In this document: piece by piece, positions 36,331-46,395 of the stretch | Layout: each line of letters opens with the position of its first letter | How positions within the stretch are numbered: position 1 is the first letter of the stretch | Assembly: GCA_937974195.1 (NCBI GenBank) | Contig: CALJIC010000130.1 | Location: 16,455 to 80,454 of the forward strand | Source of the DNA: an uncultured Roseiflexaceae bacterium | Lineage (GTDB): Bacteria; Chloroflexota; Chloroflexia; Chloroflexales; Roseiflexaceae | DNA: 64,000 nt | Reading direction: 5' to 3' | Translations under genes and position numbers: made by a program | Notes under the pieces: model-generated | The model's input: the letters and a program-made list of their open reading frames with translations, nothing else | Told to the model about the DNA's origin: nothing | Databases searched by the model: none

Positions 36331-37521
36331 GTGGTAGGCGATACCTGGCCCGCAGAGTGGCGGACCTTCACCGATGGCAAGACCGGACGGACGATCCGGC
36401 AGCTAACCTCGAAGGGCAACAACGTCCACCTGTACTTCACCGAGAACTCGTTCGACTCGCGCGAGAACGCCATTATCTTCACCTCGGACCGCGCCAGCGG
36501 CGAGGACCGCGCCCCGCACGAGGACCCGCGCTACAATATCTTCAGCATGGACCTCGGCTCGGGTGAGATCACCCAGCTCACCGACGAGCCGCTGGGCGTC
36601 GGGAGCGTCACCAAGACGCCCGACAGCGCGCTGGTGGTGTACATCACCGGGCGCCAGGTGCGCGCGCTGGACACCCGCACCGGCGAGACGCGCACGATCT
36701 ACGAGGAGCAGGGGAACTTCTCGCTCGGCGCGCCGTCGATCGCCGCCAACCGGCGCTACGTGGCCTTCTGCCGCAACGAGCGGGTCGAGGTGCCGCGCGG
36801 CCCGAACTACGCCGGCTTCGCCGAGAGCTTCTACGCGATCAAGGACGGCCGGGTGACGCTGGCCTACCTGGATGGCTCGGGCGCCTTCGACGTCTGGCGC
36901 GACACCCACTGGCTCGGGCACTTCCAGTTCTGCCCGGACGACCCGACGATCGGCAGCTTCTGCCACGAGGGCCCCTGGCACCTGGTGACGCAGCGCATCT
37001 GGCTGCTGGACTTCGTCGCGCACACCGCCGCGCCCTGTTTCCGCCAGTCGTCGCGCGACTCGGTGGGCCACGAGTTCTGGACGCAGGACGGCCTGATCTT
37101 CTTCGACAACCGCGGCCCCGGCCACGACGGCACGATCACCTCCGACCGCACCCAGGCGGTGGCGAAGGAGGTGGCGGTGAAGGCCCACGACGCGGCCGAC
37201 GGCGGGGAGCCGTTCCGGCCCTACGTCGGGCTGGCGGACCGCAGCGGCCGGGTGCTGAGGCAGATCGACATGCCCTTCTACTGCAACCACTACCACGCCA
37301 ACCCGGACAACACGGTGCTGGTGGGCGACGACGTGGACGACCTGGTGCTGATCGACATCTCCGGCGACGCGGCGAGGCTGGAGCCGTTCATCAGCGACCA
37401 CGGCACCTCGTGGCACACCCAGAGCAGCCACTGCCACCCGACGTGGAGCTGGGACGGGTCGCGGATCCTGTACGCCTCGGACCAGGGCGGGAGGGTGAAC
37501 CTGTACCTCGTCGAGGTCTAG
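36331..37521 (+). CDS. oligogalacturonate lyase family beta-propeller (PL22-like)
   Basis: The 396-residue seven-bladed propeller shares with the paralogue at 56899 the start [VT]GD..PAEWRTF..., FCHEGPWHLVTQRIW, GHEFW, NHYHAN and QSSHCHP. Residues in place for the oligogalacturonate lyase site are Arg222 and His247 (catalytic) and Gln364, His367, His369 (metal). The start is set at GTG 36331: GAGGGG is 6 nt upstream and alignment with the paralogue begins there. The frame is open from a TTG at 36271, which lacks a ribosome site. Such enzymes cleave unsaturated digalacturonate in the cytoplasm. Confidence 0.86.
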   Translation: MVGDTWPAEWRTFTDGKTGRTIRQLTSKGNNVHLYFTENSFDSRENAIIFTSDRASGEDRAPHEDPRYNIFSMDLGSGEITQLTDEPLGVGSVTKTPDSALVVYITGRQVRALDTRTGETRTIYEEQGNFSLGAPSIAANRRYVAFCRNERVEVPRGPNYAGFAESFYAIKDGRVTLAYLDGSGAFDVWRDTHWLGHFQFCPDDPTIGSFCHEGPWHLVTQRIWLLDFVAHTAAPCFRQSSRDSVGHEFWTQDGLIFFDNRGPGHDGTITSDRTQAVAKEVAVKAHDAADGGEPFRPYVGLADRSGRVLRQIDMPFYCNHYHANPDNTVLVGDDVDDLVLIDISGDAARLEPFISDHGTSWHTQSSHCHPTWSWDGSRILYASDQGGRVNLYLVEV

Positions 37522-37598
37522 ACGTATGGGCGTAGCAGAGGCGCAGCGCGCTGCGCCCATCGGAATCCAAGTATCCTCCGTGGACAGAGCAAGCAGCC

Positions 37599-38363
37599 AT
37601 GCGAGACACATCGGTGATTCCGCCCTTCCCCGGGGCCGTCGGCGTGACGCACCTGCGGGTGTACGACACGGTCGCGCCGGACGGGCTGGTGGGCGGCAGC
37701 CCGCACGTCCACTTCGTCTGCACTGAGCTGTACATCGTGGTCGCCGGGAGGGGCGCGGTGCAGACGCTCTCGGCGCAGGGCTACCGCGAGGTGCCGCTCG
37801 CGCCGGGCATGCTGGTGTGGTTCACGCCCGGCACGATCCACCGCCTGGTCAACGGGGGCGGCCTGGAGATCCAGATCGTGATGCAGAACGCCGGGCTGCC
37901 CGAGGCCGGCGACTTTGTGCTGACCTTCCCGCACGAGACGCTCGCTGACCCGCAGGCCTACTTCGAGGCGGCCTCGCTCTCGCCGCGCGGCGAGGTGTAC
38001 ACCGACAGCGCCGCGGCCGCGCGCCATCGGCGCGACCTGGCGGTCGAGGGGTTCGCCGAGCTGCGCCGGCGCTACGAGGCCGAGGGGCAGGCCGCGCTCG
38101 AGATGTTCTTCGACACCGCGCTGCGGCTGGTGCGCCCGAAGCTCGACGCCTGGCGCGAGGTGTGGGAGCGCGGCCCGCTGGCCGCCGCCCGCCGCACCGG
38201 CGAGCAGCTCGACGCACTCGGCAGCGGCACTATCGAGCACCTGCTGGCGGGCGGCGTGTACGACCTGGACCCGCCCGGGGAGCCGCGGCGCCTCGGGGTG
38301 TGCGGGACGCTCGGCGTGTACCTGCCCGAGGGGGCGCGCACCACGGTGCCCGCCGGGCGCTGA
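37599..38363 (+). CDS. cupin-domain protein with helical C-terminal half
   Basis: Residues about 20-105 form a cupin barrel (GGSPHVHFVCTELYIVVAGRG, then WFTPGTIHRLVN). Metal-ligand candidates are the two His of PHVH, the Glu of TELY and the His of GTIH. The remaining 150 residues are mainly helical with no family I recognise. At 254 residues it is longer than single-domain cupins. It may be a keto-sugar isomerase or a metabolite sensor of the locus. It is preceded by a 77-bp gap with no other gene. Confidence 0.75.
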   Translation: MRDTSVIPPFPGAVGVTHLRVYDTVAPDGLVGGSPHVHFVCTELYIVVAGRGAVQTLSAQGYREVPLAPGMLVWFTPGTIHRLVNGGGLEIQIVMQNAGLPEAGDFVLTFPHETLADPQAYFEAASLSPRGEVYTDSAAAARHRRDLAVEGFAELRRRYEAEGQAALEMFFDTALRLVRPKLDAWREVWERGPLAAARRTGEQLDALGSGTIEHLLAGGVYDLDPPGEPRRLGVCGTLGVYLPEGARTTVPAGR

Positions 38364-38437
38364 GGACGAAGCTCAGACGTTTGCGCGCGGCCATCACCGC
38401 GCGGTTCTCTTTTCAGCGGAGACAGGTGTCCACATCT

Positions 38438-41125
38438 ATGAGCGCATCGGCTTCCGGCCCCGCGGCCAACGCAGCAACCAGCACCTACGGCGGAGCGAAC
38501 ATCTCCCTCTCACGCACCGTCCCCCCCGGCGAGCCCATCCGCCCCTGGATCGCGCTCGGGCCGTTCTACCGCGACTGCTCGGCGGAGGTCGAGGGGCTGT
38601 CGCTGTTCGAGCGGGCCGGGTCCACCGCCGGGCGCGCCTTGGTCGCCGCGGCGGCCGAGGAGGCCGTGCGCCTGCTGGCGGCCGGCCCGCGCGAGGGGCA
38701 GCCGGGCACCTTCCAGGGCCAGCTGGGGCGCTGGGCGCTGGTGCGCCGCCCTGAGCCGTACCTGTCCTGGGGCAACTACTACATCGCCAACCACCTCGGC
38801 GCTATCCTGCTGAGCACGCTGGTCCGGCCGGCGGCCCCCGGCGCCCGTCGCTGGCGCCTCACCCAGCGCCTGCCCACCGGCGTGGCCGTCACGCTCGGCG
38901 GCGCCCTCGTGTTCGACACCGCGACGGCCCAGCCGCGCCGCGAGGGCGGCGTGTGGGTCTACGAGTTCGAGGCGCCGCTCCCCGACGAAGAGACGGCGCT
39001 CGGCATCGCGCTGCTGCGCCTGGGCCGCATGGCGCAGGTCGGCGCGCGCCTGGAGCTGCTGGACGGCGAGCTGCGCGCCTGCGTGCCGCTCGGCGACGTG
39101 GACGCCGAGGAGCGCGCGCGGATCGAGGAGCAGGTGGCCGGGCTGTCGCTCGGGCGGGACCTGTTCTACCCGGAAGAGGACGTCGTGCTGCGGATGGCCA
39201 GGCCGTCCGGGCCGGCGGCGCGCACGCCGCTCCGGGTGACGCTGCTCGGGCCAGACACCCCGCGCGACGTCGGCCAGCGGGCGGTCGAGCTGGCGCCGGG
39301 GGAGGGGCGCGCCTACGGCGGGACGCCGCTCAGCGTCGAGCCGGGGTTCGCGGGCGACCTGCGCGTCTGCCGCGGCGCGGACCTGCCGGACGGCAGCTAC
39401 CGGCTCCAGTGCGAGTGGCTGGACGACCGCGGGGAGCCGATCACCGCCGCCGGCTTCGACATCCGCAAGGCGTCGCCTGTGCCGCCGATCCCCGGCAAGG
39501 AGCGGGCCGAAGAGCGGCGCCGGGCGGCGCTTGAGTTCCTGGCCCACACCCGCGAGTGGCACCCCTCGCCGCCGGTCTGGAACCAGGTGGCGCGCTACGC
39601 GCTCGGGCGCTACGACGAGGTGGACGAGGGCGTGCTGCGCGATATGTGCAGCTTCATCGCCGCCCGCAAAGACTGCTCGGACTTCGCCATCCAGGGGCTG
39701 CTGCGCCTGCTGGCCTGGGAGCAGAAGGGGCGCCGCCTCAGCCCCGAGATCAACGCGCTGATGAAGGACACCGTGCTCGGCTTCAAGTACTGGGTGGACG
39801 AGCCGGGCGACACGGTGATGTTCATGGGCTCCGAGAACCACCGGCTGCTGTTCCACGTGGCCGAGTGGATGGCCGGCCAGCTGTTCCCGACCGAGGAGTT
39901 CAGCAACAGCCGCCAGCGCGGGCTGTTCCACGCGCTCAAGGGGCGCACCTTCATCACCGAGTGGATCCGCCAGCGCGGCCGCTTCGGCTTCGACGAGTGG
40001 CACTCCAACGCGTACTACCCGATCTGCATCGCGCCCCTGCTGAACGTCTACGACTTCGCGATCGCCGAGGACTACAAGCTGCGGCAGATGGCCGGCGCGC
40101 TGCTGGACGTGATGCTGTTCAACCTGGCGGCCGACAGCTTCCGCGGGAGGTTCGGCACCACCCACGGGCGCAGCTACGGGCTGTACTGCAAGTACGCCGA
40201 CTTCGACGACACGGCCTCGACCTGCTGGCTGCTGTGGGGCCAGGGCTCGCTGGTCGAAGGGCCGTTCGGAATCGCGACCGTCTCGCTCGCCACCAGCGCC
40301 TACCGCCCGCCCTCCATCCTGTACGACATCGCCAACGACCGCGAGCAGACGGTGTACTCGCGCCAGCGGGCCGGCGTGCTGCCGGGGAGCGCGCGCCACG
40401 CCGACTTCGTGGTGTACCGCACGCCGGACTACATGATCTCGGCGGTGCAGGACCACCGCAAGGGCGAGTACGAGAGCTCAACCCACGTGGCGCAGATCAC
40501 TCTGCCGAACAAGGCGGCGATCTTCTGGAGCTGCCCGCAGACCAGCGGCGAGGGCGCCGGCCTGCGCCCCGACTACTGGTCCGGCAACACGACGCTGCCG
40601 CGCGCGGTGCAGCACCGCAACGTGCTGGCGCTCCACTGGCGGCTCAACGAGTTCGCCTGGATGACCCACTGCCTGTTCGAGCAGGGGCGCTTCGACGAGG
40701 TCCGCTTGGCCGGCGACTGGGTGTTCGCCCGCGCCGAGAACGCCTATGTGGCGCTGTGGGCCTACGGCGGCCTGCGCCTCGGCAGCTCCGGGCAGTACGC
40801 CGGGCGCGAGCTGGTGTGCGACGCGCGGGTCACGACCTGGCTGGCGGAGTGCGGGCGCGCCGCCGACTGGGGGACGTTCGACCGCTTCGTGGAGGCGATC
40901 CTGGCGGCGCCGCTCGAGTCGGACGGGGACACGGTGACCTACACGTCGCCGTCGATCGGCCGCTTCTCGAGCGGCTGGGACACGACGCCGACGCTCGACG
41001 GCGAGCCGATCCAGCTGCGCGGCTACCCGCTGGTCGAGAGCCCGTGGGCCAGCGCGCGCTTCGGTTCGGGCGAGTTCACCATCCACTACGGCGGTGAGGA
41101 GTACGAGCTGTGGCTGAACCAGTAG
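38438..41125 (+). CDS. large uncharacterised toroid-type protein, paralogue 1
   Basis: The 895-residue protein has a beta-rich N-terminal third, a helical central region (about 380-640) and a beta-rich end. This layout is that of (alpha/alpha)6-toroid polysaccharide lyases, but I recognise no named family. Shared with the gene at 43780 are SENH (465-468), EWxSNxY (520-526), THGRSY (575-580), LLWGQG, RTPDxM and YWxGNxTLPR. No signal peptide. ATG at 38438 is chosen because the longer frame (from 38162) runs through the cupin gene. The end overlaps the kinase start by 16 nt. A cytoplasmic lyase or hydrolase is likely. Confidence 0.78.
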   Translation: MSASASGPAANAATSTYGGANISLSRTVPPGEPIRPWIALGPFYRDCSAEVEGLSLFERAGSTAGRALVAAAAEEAVRLLAAGPREGQPGTFQGQLGRWALVRRPEPYLSWGNYYIANHLGAILLSTLVRPAAPGARRWRLTQRLPTGVAVTLGGALVFDTATAQPRREGGVWVYEFEAPLPDEETALGIALLRLGRMAQVGARLELLDGELRACVPLGDVDAEERARIEEQVAGLSLGRDLFYPEEDVVLRMARPSGPAARTPLRVTLLGPDTPRDVGQRAVELAPGEGRAYGGTPLSVEPGFAGDLRVCRGADLPDGSYRLQCEWLDDRGEPITAAGFDIRKASPVPPIPGKERAEERRRAALEFLAHTREWHPSPPVWNQVARYALGRYDEVDEGVLRDMCSFIAARKDCSDFAIQGLLRLLAWEQKGRRLSPEINALMKDTVLGFKYWVDEPGDTVMFMGSENHRLLFHVAEWMAGQLFPTEEFSNSRQRGLFHALKGRTFITEWIRQRGRFGFDEWHSNAYYPICIAPLLNVYDFAIAEDYKLRQMAGALLDVMLFNLAADSFRGRFGTTHGRSYGLYCKYADFDDTASTCWLLWGQGSLVEGPFGIATVSLATSAYRPPSILYDIANDREQTVYSRQRAGVLPGSARHADFVVYRTPDYMISAVQDHRKGEYESSTHVAQITLPNKAAIFWSCPQTSGEGAGLRPDYWSGNTTLPRAVQHRNVLALHWRLNEFAWMTHCLFEQGRFDEVRLAGDWVFARAENAYVALWAYGGLRLGSSGQYAGRELVCDARVTTWLAECGRAADWGTFDRFVEAILAAPLESDGDTVTYTSPSIGRFSSGWDTTPTLDGEPIQLRGYPLVESPWASARFGSGEFTIHYGGEEYELWLNQ

Positions 41126-42141
41126 CGAGCGCGCGCGACCCGTCTGGCCGAGAGGACCGCGCGCAGCGCCTCGGGGAGATGGCGGGGCTCCGCGCCGTGC
41201 TCGAGTCCTACGAGCTGGCGCCGCCGATCCTGCCGTTCGCGCTTGAGTCGGGCGGGACGAACAACCAGACCTTCGGGCTGCGCACCGGGGCGGGCGTCTA
41301 CATCGCCAAGCGCTACCACCGCGCAGCCGCGCGCGACGCCCTGGAGTACGAGCACCAGCTCGTGCTGCGGCTCGCCCAGGCCGGCCTGTCGTTCGCGGTG
41401 CCGGCGCCGGCCACAGCGCGGGACGGCGCGACGCTGGTCTGGGACGGCGATGGCTGGACGGCGCTGTTCCCGCTCCTGGCCGGCGCTCCCCCGGACCCGG
41501 CCGACCCGGCAGCGGCCGCGCAGATCGGCGCTGCCCTCGGCGAGCTGCACCGCGCGATGGCGGGCTTCGAGGCGACGCTCAGGCCCGGGCGCGTCGGGTA
41601 CGGCGAGCTCCGGCGCATCCACTCGCTGGTGCCCGACCCCGCCGCAGCGGTGGGCGAGAGCTGGTGGCCACAGGAGTTCGCGGCCGTCGAGCGCTTCGCG
41701 GCCGGCGCGTACCGGGATCTGCCGCGCCAGGTCATCCACGGCGACTTCGCGCCGGGCAACACGCTGTTCTCCGGCGGGCGGCTCGCCGCCGTGATCGACT
41801 TCGAGTTCGCGGGGGCGGACGCGCGCGCGATCGACGTCGCCGCCGGGCTGCTGTTCACGCTGCGGCCGTGGCGCGGCGCGCCGGCGTGGGACACCGCCGC
41901 CGAGCTGTGCCGCGGCTACGCGCGCTCCGTCCGGCTCACGCCCGATGAGATCGCCGCGCTCCCGGAGCTGATCCGGCTGCGCAACATCGTATCCGCGATC
42001 TGGCACATCGGGCAGGACGCCGCGCTCGGCCGGGGCACCTACGCCGGGACAGCGCGCGTCGCCAGGGCGCGGACGACCAGTGTATGGTTGGAGGACAACG
42101 GCGACCGGCTGCGGGCGCTGGTCGAGAGGGAGATGGCATGA
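41110..42141 (+). CDS. APH-family phosphotransferase (aminoglycoside/homoserine-kinase-like fold)
   Basis: The 343-residue kinase has the APH motifs: a nucleotide-binding N-lobe (SGGTNNQTFGL, then YIAKRY), the catalytic loop HGDFAPGNTLF and the metal site VIDFEFAG. It starts with GTG at 41110, inside the preceding gene's end, after GGTGAGGAG; ATG at 41179 is an alternative. The stop overlaps the next start as ATGA. In this locus it could phosphorylate a keto-deoxy or keto sugar acid, since no PfkB-type sugar kinase was found. Antibiotic resistance is unlikely from context. Confidence 0.83.
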   Translation: MAEPVASARDPSGREDRAQRLGEMAGLRAVLESYELAPPILPFALESGGTNNQTFGLRTGAGVYIAKRYHRAAARDALEYEHQLVLRLAQAGLSFAVPAPATARDGATLVWDGDGWTALFPLLAGAPPDPADPAAAAQIGAALGELHRAMAGFEATLRPGRVGYGELRRIHSLVPDPAAAVGESWWPQEFAAVERFAAGAYRDLPRQVIHGDFAPGNTLFSGGRLAAVIDFEFAGADARAIDVAAGLLFTLRPWRGAPAWDTAAELCRGYARSVRLTPDEIAALPELIRLRNIVSAIWHIGQDAALGRGTYAGTARVARARTTSVWLEDNGDRLRALVEREMA

Positions 42142-43757
42142 GCACAGCAACCTACCGGCATCTGCTGGCGCTCCCGCGCGGCGAGCGGCGAGTGCTGCTC
42201 TCGTGGCGGCTGCTCCGGTCGGACCCGCCCGACACACCCTTCACCGTCGAGCGGCGGCGCGGGGCCGGGGACGCGTGGCAGCCGGTGAGCGGCGCGCCCA
42301 TCACCGGCTCGACCTGCGCGCTGGACGAGGCGCCGGAGCCGGAGACCTACGAGTACCGCGTGGTCGGCCCGGGCGGCCCCTCGGAGACTGTGCGGGCCGA
42401 CGCAGGCGCCGCCGCGAGCATGCACGCCCTGGATGTGCCGCTCGACCCTGAGGAGCAGGTGGCCGGCATCGCGCTCGGCGACCTCGAGAACGACGGCCGG
42501 CTGGGCTACGTGCTGCGCGCCACGCGCGGCGGAACGGTGTGGATCTGCGCCTACAGCCACACGGGGCAGCGCCTGTGGGCGCGCGACACGCGGCTGCCGG
42601 CGGCCGGCGGGTGGGACGGCTCGACGCTGCACGTGCCGCTGCTGGCGTGGGACCTGAACGGCGACGGCCGCACCGAGGTGGCCTTCCACACCTGCCGCGG
42701 CCCCTTCCCGCGCGAGCGGTACGACGAGGGCGGCGCCGACGAGCTCCTGACGGTCGTGGACGGCGCGACCGGCGAGCTGGTCTGGGAGGCGCCCTGGCCG
42801 GCGCGCCGGCCGCGGGTGATGATGACCGTCGGCCACCTGCGCGGGCTCGACCGGCCGGCGGCGATCGTTGTGCAGGACGAGACCTACGGCGACGAGACGC
42901 TCACGGCCGTGGACGGCGCGAGCGGCGCGACGCTGTGGCAGGTGCAGCAGGCGCGCCCCGGCGGGCACAACCTGGACATCGCCGACATCGACGGCGACGG
43001 CGCGCAGGAGGTGATCTGCGGCGGGGTGTGCTACAACGGCGACGGCAGCATCCGCTGGGAGGCCGAGCCGTTCGGCCACACCGACATCTCCAAGCCGGCG
43101 AAGATCGTGCCCGAGCTGGACGGGCTGCAGATCTGGTACGCGGTCGAGAGCCACAACCCCGGCGTGTACCTGGTGGACCGCAGCGGGCGCACGCTGTGGA
43201 AGGAGCCGTTCCGGCACGCCCACTACGGCTGGGTGGCGCGGCACGCGCCGGGGGTGCCCGGCCTCCACCCGCACGCCGCCGAGGACGGCCGCAGCGCCGA
43301 GCGCCTGAGCGAGGCCAGCGCCCTCGGGCACGACATGTTCCCGATCTACCTGCCGGACGGCCGCCACTGGCTGAACCTGACCGACTGGCAGCGCAAGAAC
43401 CTGGTGCCGGTCCACTGGGACGAGGGGCCGGAGGTGGTGTTTATCGTCCGCAAGGACGACAAGCGCGTGGTGCGGCTGCGGCCCGACGGCGAGATCGAGG
43501 ATGTTCCGGAGGGGCGGCTGCCGGCGGGCGGGCGCTACGGCCGCAACCTGGCCTGCGCCGACATCGTGGGCGACTTCCGTGAGAACATCGCCACGGTGGA
43601 CGAGGAGCGCCACCGGCTGATCGTGCTCGCCAACCCGACCCCGGCGACGCGGCGCGGCTACTCGCCCTGGGAGGACTTCGCCTACCGCCACGACCGGAGC
43701 CAGCTCGCATCCGGCTACTACATCTACCTGTCGCCGCCGGACACCGCGCTGCGCTGA
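42138..43757 (+). CDS. PL11-like rhamnogalacturonan lyase family protein (beta-propeller)
   Basis: The 539-residue protein has an N-terminal fibronectin-like strand region (to about 115) and an eight-blade-type propeller. Its Asp-rich calcium-type loops read LGDLENDGRLGY, WDLNGDGRTEV and IADIDGDGAQEV, as in PL11 rhamnogalacturonan lyases and FG-GAP proteins. It is shorter than secreted PL11 enzymes (about 600) and has no signal peptide. ATG at 42138 overlaps the kinase stop; the alternative start at 42084 is inside the kinase gene. The substrate link to rhamnogalacturonan is by similarity only. Confidence 0.7.
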   Translation: MSTATYRHLLALPRGERRVLLSWRLLRSDPPDTPFTVERRRGAGDAWQPVSGAPITGSTCALDEAPEPETYEYRVVGPGGPSETVRADAGAAASMHALDVPLDPEEQVAGIALGDLENDGRLGYVLRATRGGTVWICAYSHTGQRLWARDTRLPAAGGWDGSTLHVPLLAWDLNGDGRTEVAFHTCRGPFPRERYDEGGADELLTVVDGATGELVWEAPWPARRPRVMMTVGHLRGLDRPAAIVVQDETYGDETLTAVDGASGATLWQVQQARPGGHNLDIADIDGDGAQEVICGGVCYNGDGSIRWEAEPFGHTDISKPAKIVPELDGLQIWYAVESHNPGVYLVDRSGRTLWKEPFRHAHYGWVARHAPGVPGLHPHAAEDGRSAERLSEASALGHDMFPIYLPDGRHWLNLTDWQRKNLVPVHWDEGPEVVFIVRKDDKRVVRLRPDGEIEDVPEGRLPAGGRYGRNLACADIVGDFRENIATVDEERHRLIVLANPTPATRRGYSPWEDFAYRHDRSQLASGYYIYLSPPDTALR

Positions 43758-43779
43758 TGGCGCCGCAGATGAGGAACCC

Positions 43780-46350
43780 ATGACCACCCACTTCATCGAA
43801 GATACCCTGCACGACGGCTTTGTGGAGCGCTGGCTGGTGGCCGGGCCGCGCGCCCTGGTGGTGCCGGAGCTCGAGCGCTTCAGCGGCGCGGACTACAAGC
43901 TCCAGATCCTGCGCCACTACGATGTGCGCGAACCGGGCGTGGAGGCGCCCGAGGAGCTGAAGACCTTCAGCGCCGACGGCCAGGAGCTGCGCTGGCGCGC
44001 CTACCGCTGCGCCGAGGACCACTTCGTTGACCTGTCGCACTTCCGGCACCTCTGCACCCACCTGCGCTCCTGGGCCTACGCGCGCGTCGTCAGCCCGGAG
44101 CAGCGCGACGTCACGCTGCAGCTCACGGTCAACGCGCCGGCGGACATCTGGCTCAACGGCGCCCACGCCGGGCGCGTCGAGGAGATCCGCCACCAGATCC
44201 CGCTGACGCGCTCGTTCGCGGCGCGGCTCGCCGAGGGCGAGAACGAGATCCTGGTGCGCTTCGAGGCCGTGGCGGCGCGCGAGTGCCCGTACGTCATGGC
44301 GCTGCGGCTCGTGGCCGCCGACGGCGCCCTCCCGGCCCTCGCGGTGCGCCTGCCCACGCCGGTGCCGCACCAGGAGCTGCGCGCGTCGCTGGAGCGCGTC
44401 TTCGACCGCGCCTACCTCACGCGCGAGGTCTACGGCCGGAACGACGAGATCGCGGTGCACTGGCCGGACGACATGCAGGAGCAGCGCCAGGTCTGCGTGC
44501 GCCTGCAGGACACGCAGGGGCGGATCTACTTCGAGGGGCTGCCGACCGCCCAGGCCGGCGCCAAGCAGGTGATCGGGCGCGGCGTCCAGTTCCAGGACGG
44601 GGCCTACCGGGTGGTGCTGATGCCGCACCCGGACGTCTACTACCTCCACAACGTGCGCGTGACGCGCGAGCTGCCGCTGCACATCCAGAGGCAGGACTTC
44701 TCCCCCACGCCCTACGGCACCTACGAGGCGCGGCGCATCGAGGCGCTCGACGACGCCGCCCGGCGCGAGGGGGTCTACAGCGAGATCGCCAAGATGGAGC
44801 TCGGCCGCTGGCGCGATGTGAGCGCGCCGGCGCTGCTGGCGGCGATCGAGCGCATCGAGCAGCGCGAGGACTGCAGCGACTTCTACCTGGTCGGGCTGCT
44901 GGGGGCGCTCGCGCGCTACGGCGGCGACGCGGCCTTTCCGGAAGAGGTGCGGGCGGCGACCGAGCGCGCGGCGCTCGGCTTCCGCTACTGGGCCGACGAC
45001 CCCGGCGCCGATGCGATGTGGTTCTGGAGCGAGAACCACCAGATCCTCTTCCACGCCTGCGAGGTGCTCGCCGGTCAGCTCTTCCCCGGCGCCACCTTCA
45101 CGAACACCGGGAACAGCGGGGCCTGGCACCGCGAGCGCGGCGAGCGCCTCGCGCTGGGCTGGCTGCAGAAGCGCGCCGCCGGCGGCTTCCGCGAGTGGGA
45201 CTCGAACACCTACTTCGAGCACGACGTGCTGGCGCTGGCGCACCTGGCCGACCTGGCCGAGTCCGACACGCTGCGCGAGCTGGCGGCGGTGATCCTGGAC
45301 AAGCTGCTGTTCACCATGGCGCTGAACTCGCACCGCGGCGTGTTCGGCAGCACCCACGGCCGCTCCTACTCGCCGTACCTCAAGGGCGGCCGCCTCGAGC
45401 TCACCTCGGGGATCGGCCGGCTGCTCTGGGGGCAGGGGACCTTCAACAGCGGCACCCTCGGCAGCGTCGCGCTGGCGTGCGCCCGCGGCTACGAGCTGCC
45501 CCAGGTGATCGCCGATGTCGCGACCGCCCGCGTCGAGGAGCTGTGGTCGCGCGAGCGCCACCGCCAGGAGCTGACCTACGCGTACGACCGCGGCGAGGGC
45601 GTGCTGGACGTCAGCAAGGTCACCTACCGCACGCCGGACGTGATGCTGTGCGCGGCGCTCGACCACCACCCCGGCGAGCCGGGGGTGCAGCAGCACATCT
45701 GGCAGGCGACGCTCGACCAGGACGCGGTGGTGTTCGTCACCCACCCGCCGTGCGTGAGCGAGGAGAACTCGCACCGGCCGAACTACTGGCACGGCAACGT
45801 GACCCTGCCGCGCGTGGCGCAGTGGTACGACGCGCTGATCGACGTGCGCAACATCCCCGAGGAGGACTGGCTGGGCTTCACGCACGCGTACTTCCCGACC
45901 TTCGCCTTCGACGAGCACGTGCTCGAGGGCGGCTGGGCCTTCGCGCGGCGCGGCGAGGGCTACCTGGCGCTGCGGGCGGCGCGCGGGCTGGAGCTGGTGA
46001 CGCGCGGCCCCGGCGCCTACCGCGAGCTGCGCTCCTACGGCCGGCAGAACGTGTGGGTCTGCCAGGTGGGCCGCGCCGCGCGGGACGGCGACTTCGCCAG
46101 CTTCCGCAGCCGGGTGCTCGCGACCGAGCTCAGCTTCGACGGGCTGCGCGCCCGCTACCGCTCGCTGCGCGGCGCCACGATCGAGTTCGGCTGGGAGGGG
46201 CCGCTGCTCGTAGACGGCGTCGAGCAGCCGCTGGTGCACACGCTGCACTACGACAGCCCGATCTGCAGGTGCGAGCTCGGCGCGCCGGCGATGGAGATCG
46301 CCGGCTGGGAGGACGTGGTGCGCCTGGACTTCACCATCGGCGAGCAGTGA
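43780..46350 (+). CDS. large uncharacterised toroid-type protein, paralogue 2
   Basis: The 856-residue paralogue of the protein at 38438 keeps SENH (417-420), EWDSNTY (472-478), THGRSY (525-530), LLWGQG, YRTPDVM, a DH pair and YWHGNVTLPR. The N-terminal 330 residues include two beta-sandwich-like stretches, one with DIWLNGAHAGR resembling carbohydrate-binding galactose-type modules. No signal peptide. GAGGAA precedes the ATG, 22 nt after the PL11-like gene. Presumed cytoplasmic polysaccharide- or oligosaccharide-degrading enzyme of an undescribed family. Confidence 0.8.
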   Translation: MTTHFIEDTLHDGFVERWLVAGPRALVVPELERFSGADYKLQILRHYDVREPGVEAPEELKTFSADGQELRWRAYRCAEDHFVDLSHFRHLCTHLRSWAYARVVSPEQRDVTLQLTVNAPADIWLNGAHAGRVEEIRHQIPLTRSFAARLAEGENEILVRFEAVAARECPYVMALRLVAADGALPALAVRLPTPVPHQELRASLERVFDRAYLTREVYGRNDEIAVHWPDDMQEQRQVCVRLQDTQGRIYFEGLPTAQAGAKQVIGRGVQFQDGAYRVVLMPHPDVYYLHNVRVTRELPLHIQRQDFSPTPYGTYEARRIEALDDAARREGVYSEIAKMELGRWRDVSAPALLAAIERIEQREDCSDFYLVGLLGALARYGGDAAFPEEVRAATERAALGFRYWADDPGADAMWFWSENHQILFHACEVLAGQLFPGATFTNTGNSGAWHRERGERLALGWLQKRAAGGFREWDSNTYFEHDVLALAHLADLAESDTLRELAAVILDKLLFTMALNSHRGVFGSTHGRSYSPYLKGGRLELTSGIGRLLWGQGTFNSGTLGSVALACARGYELPQVIADVATARVEELWSRERHRQELTYAYDRGEGVLDVSKVTYRTPDVMLCAALDHHPGEPGVQQHIWQATLDQDAVVFVTHPPCVSEENSHRPNYWHGNVTLPRVAQWYDALIDVRNIPEEDWLGFTHAYFPTFAFDEHVLEGGWAFARRGEGYLALRAARGLELVTRGPGAYRELRSYGRQNVWVCQVGRAARDGDFASFRSRVLATELSFDGLRARYRSLRGATIEFGWEGPLLVDGVEQPLVHTLHYDSPICRCELGAPAMEIAGWEDVVRLDFTIGEQ

Positions 46351-46395
46351 CGCGCGGGGCGGCGATTCGCAGCGGGGTAGCTCTGGGGGGCAGCG

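Noticed and set aside
38162..38437. N-terminal extension of the 895-residue protein
   Set aside because: It overlaps the cupin gene out of frame and encodes Arg/Ala-rich sequence; ATG at 38438 begins the homologous region.
41110..42141. Aminoglycoside resistance role for the APH-type kinase
   Set aside because: It is embedded by overlaps on both sides in a sugar-catabolic operon; the fold is shared by many metabolite kinases.
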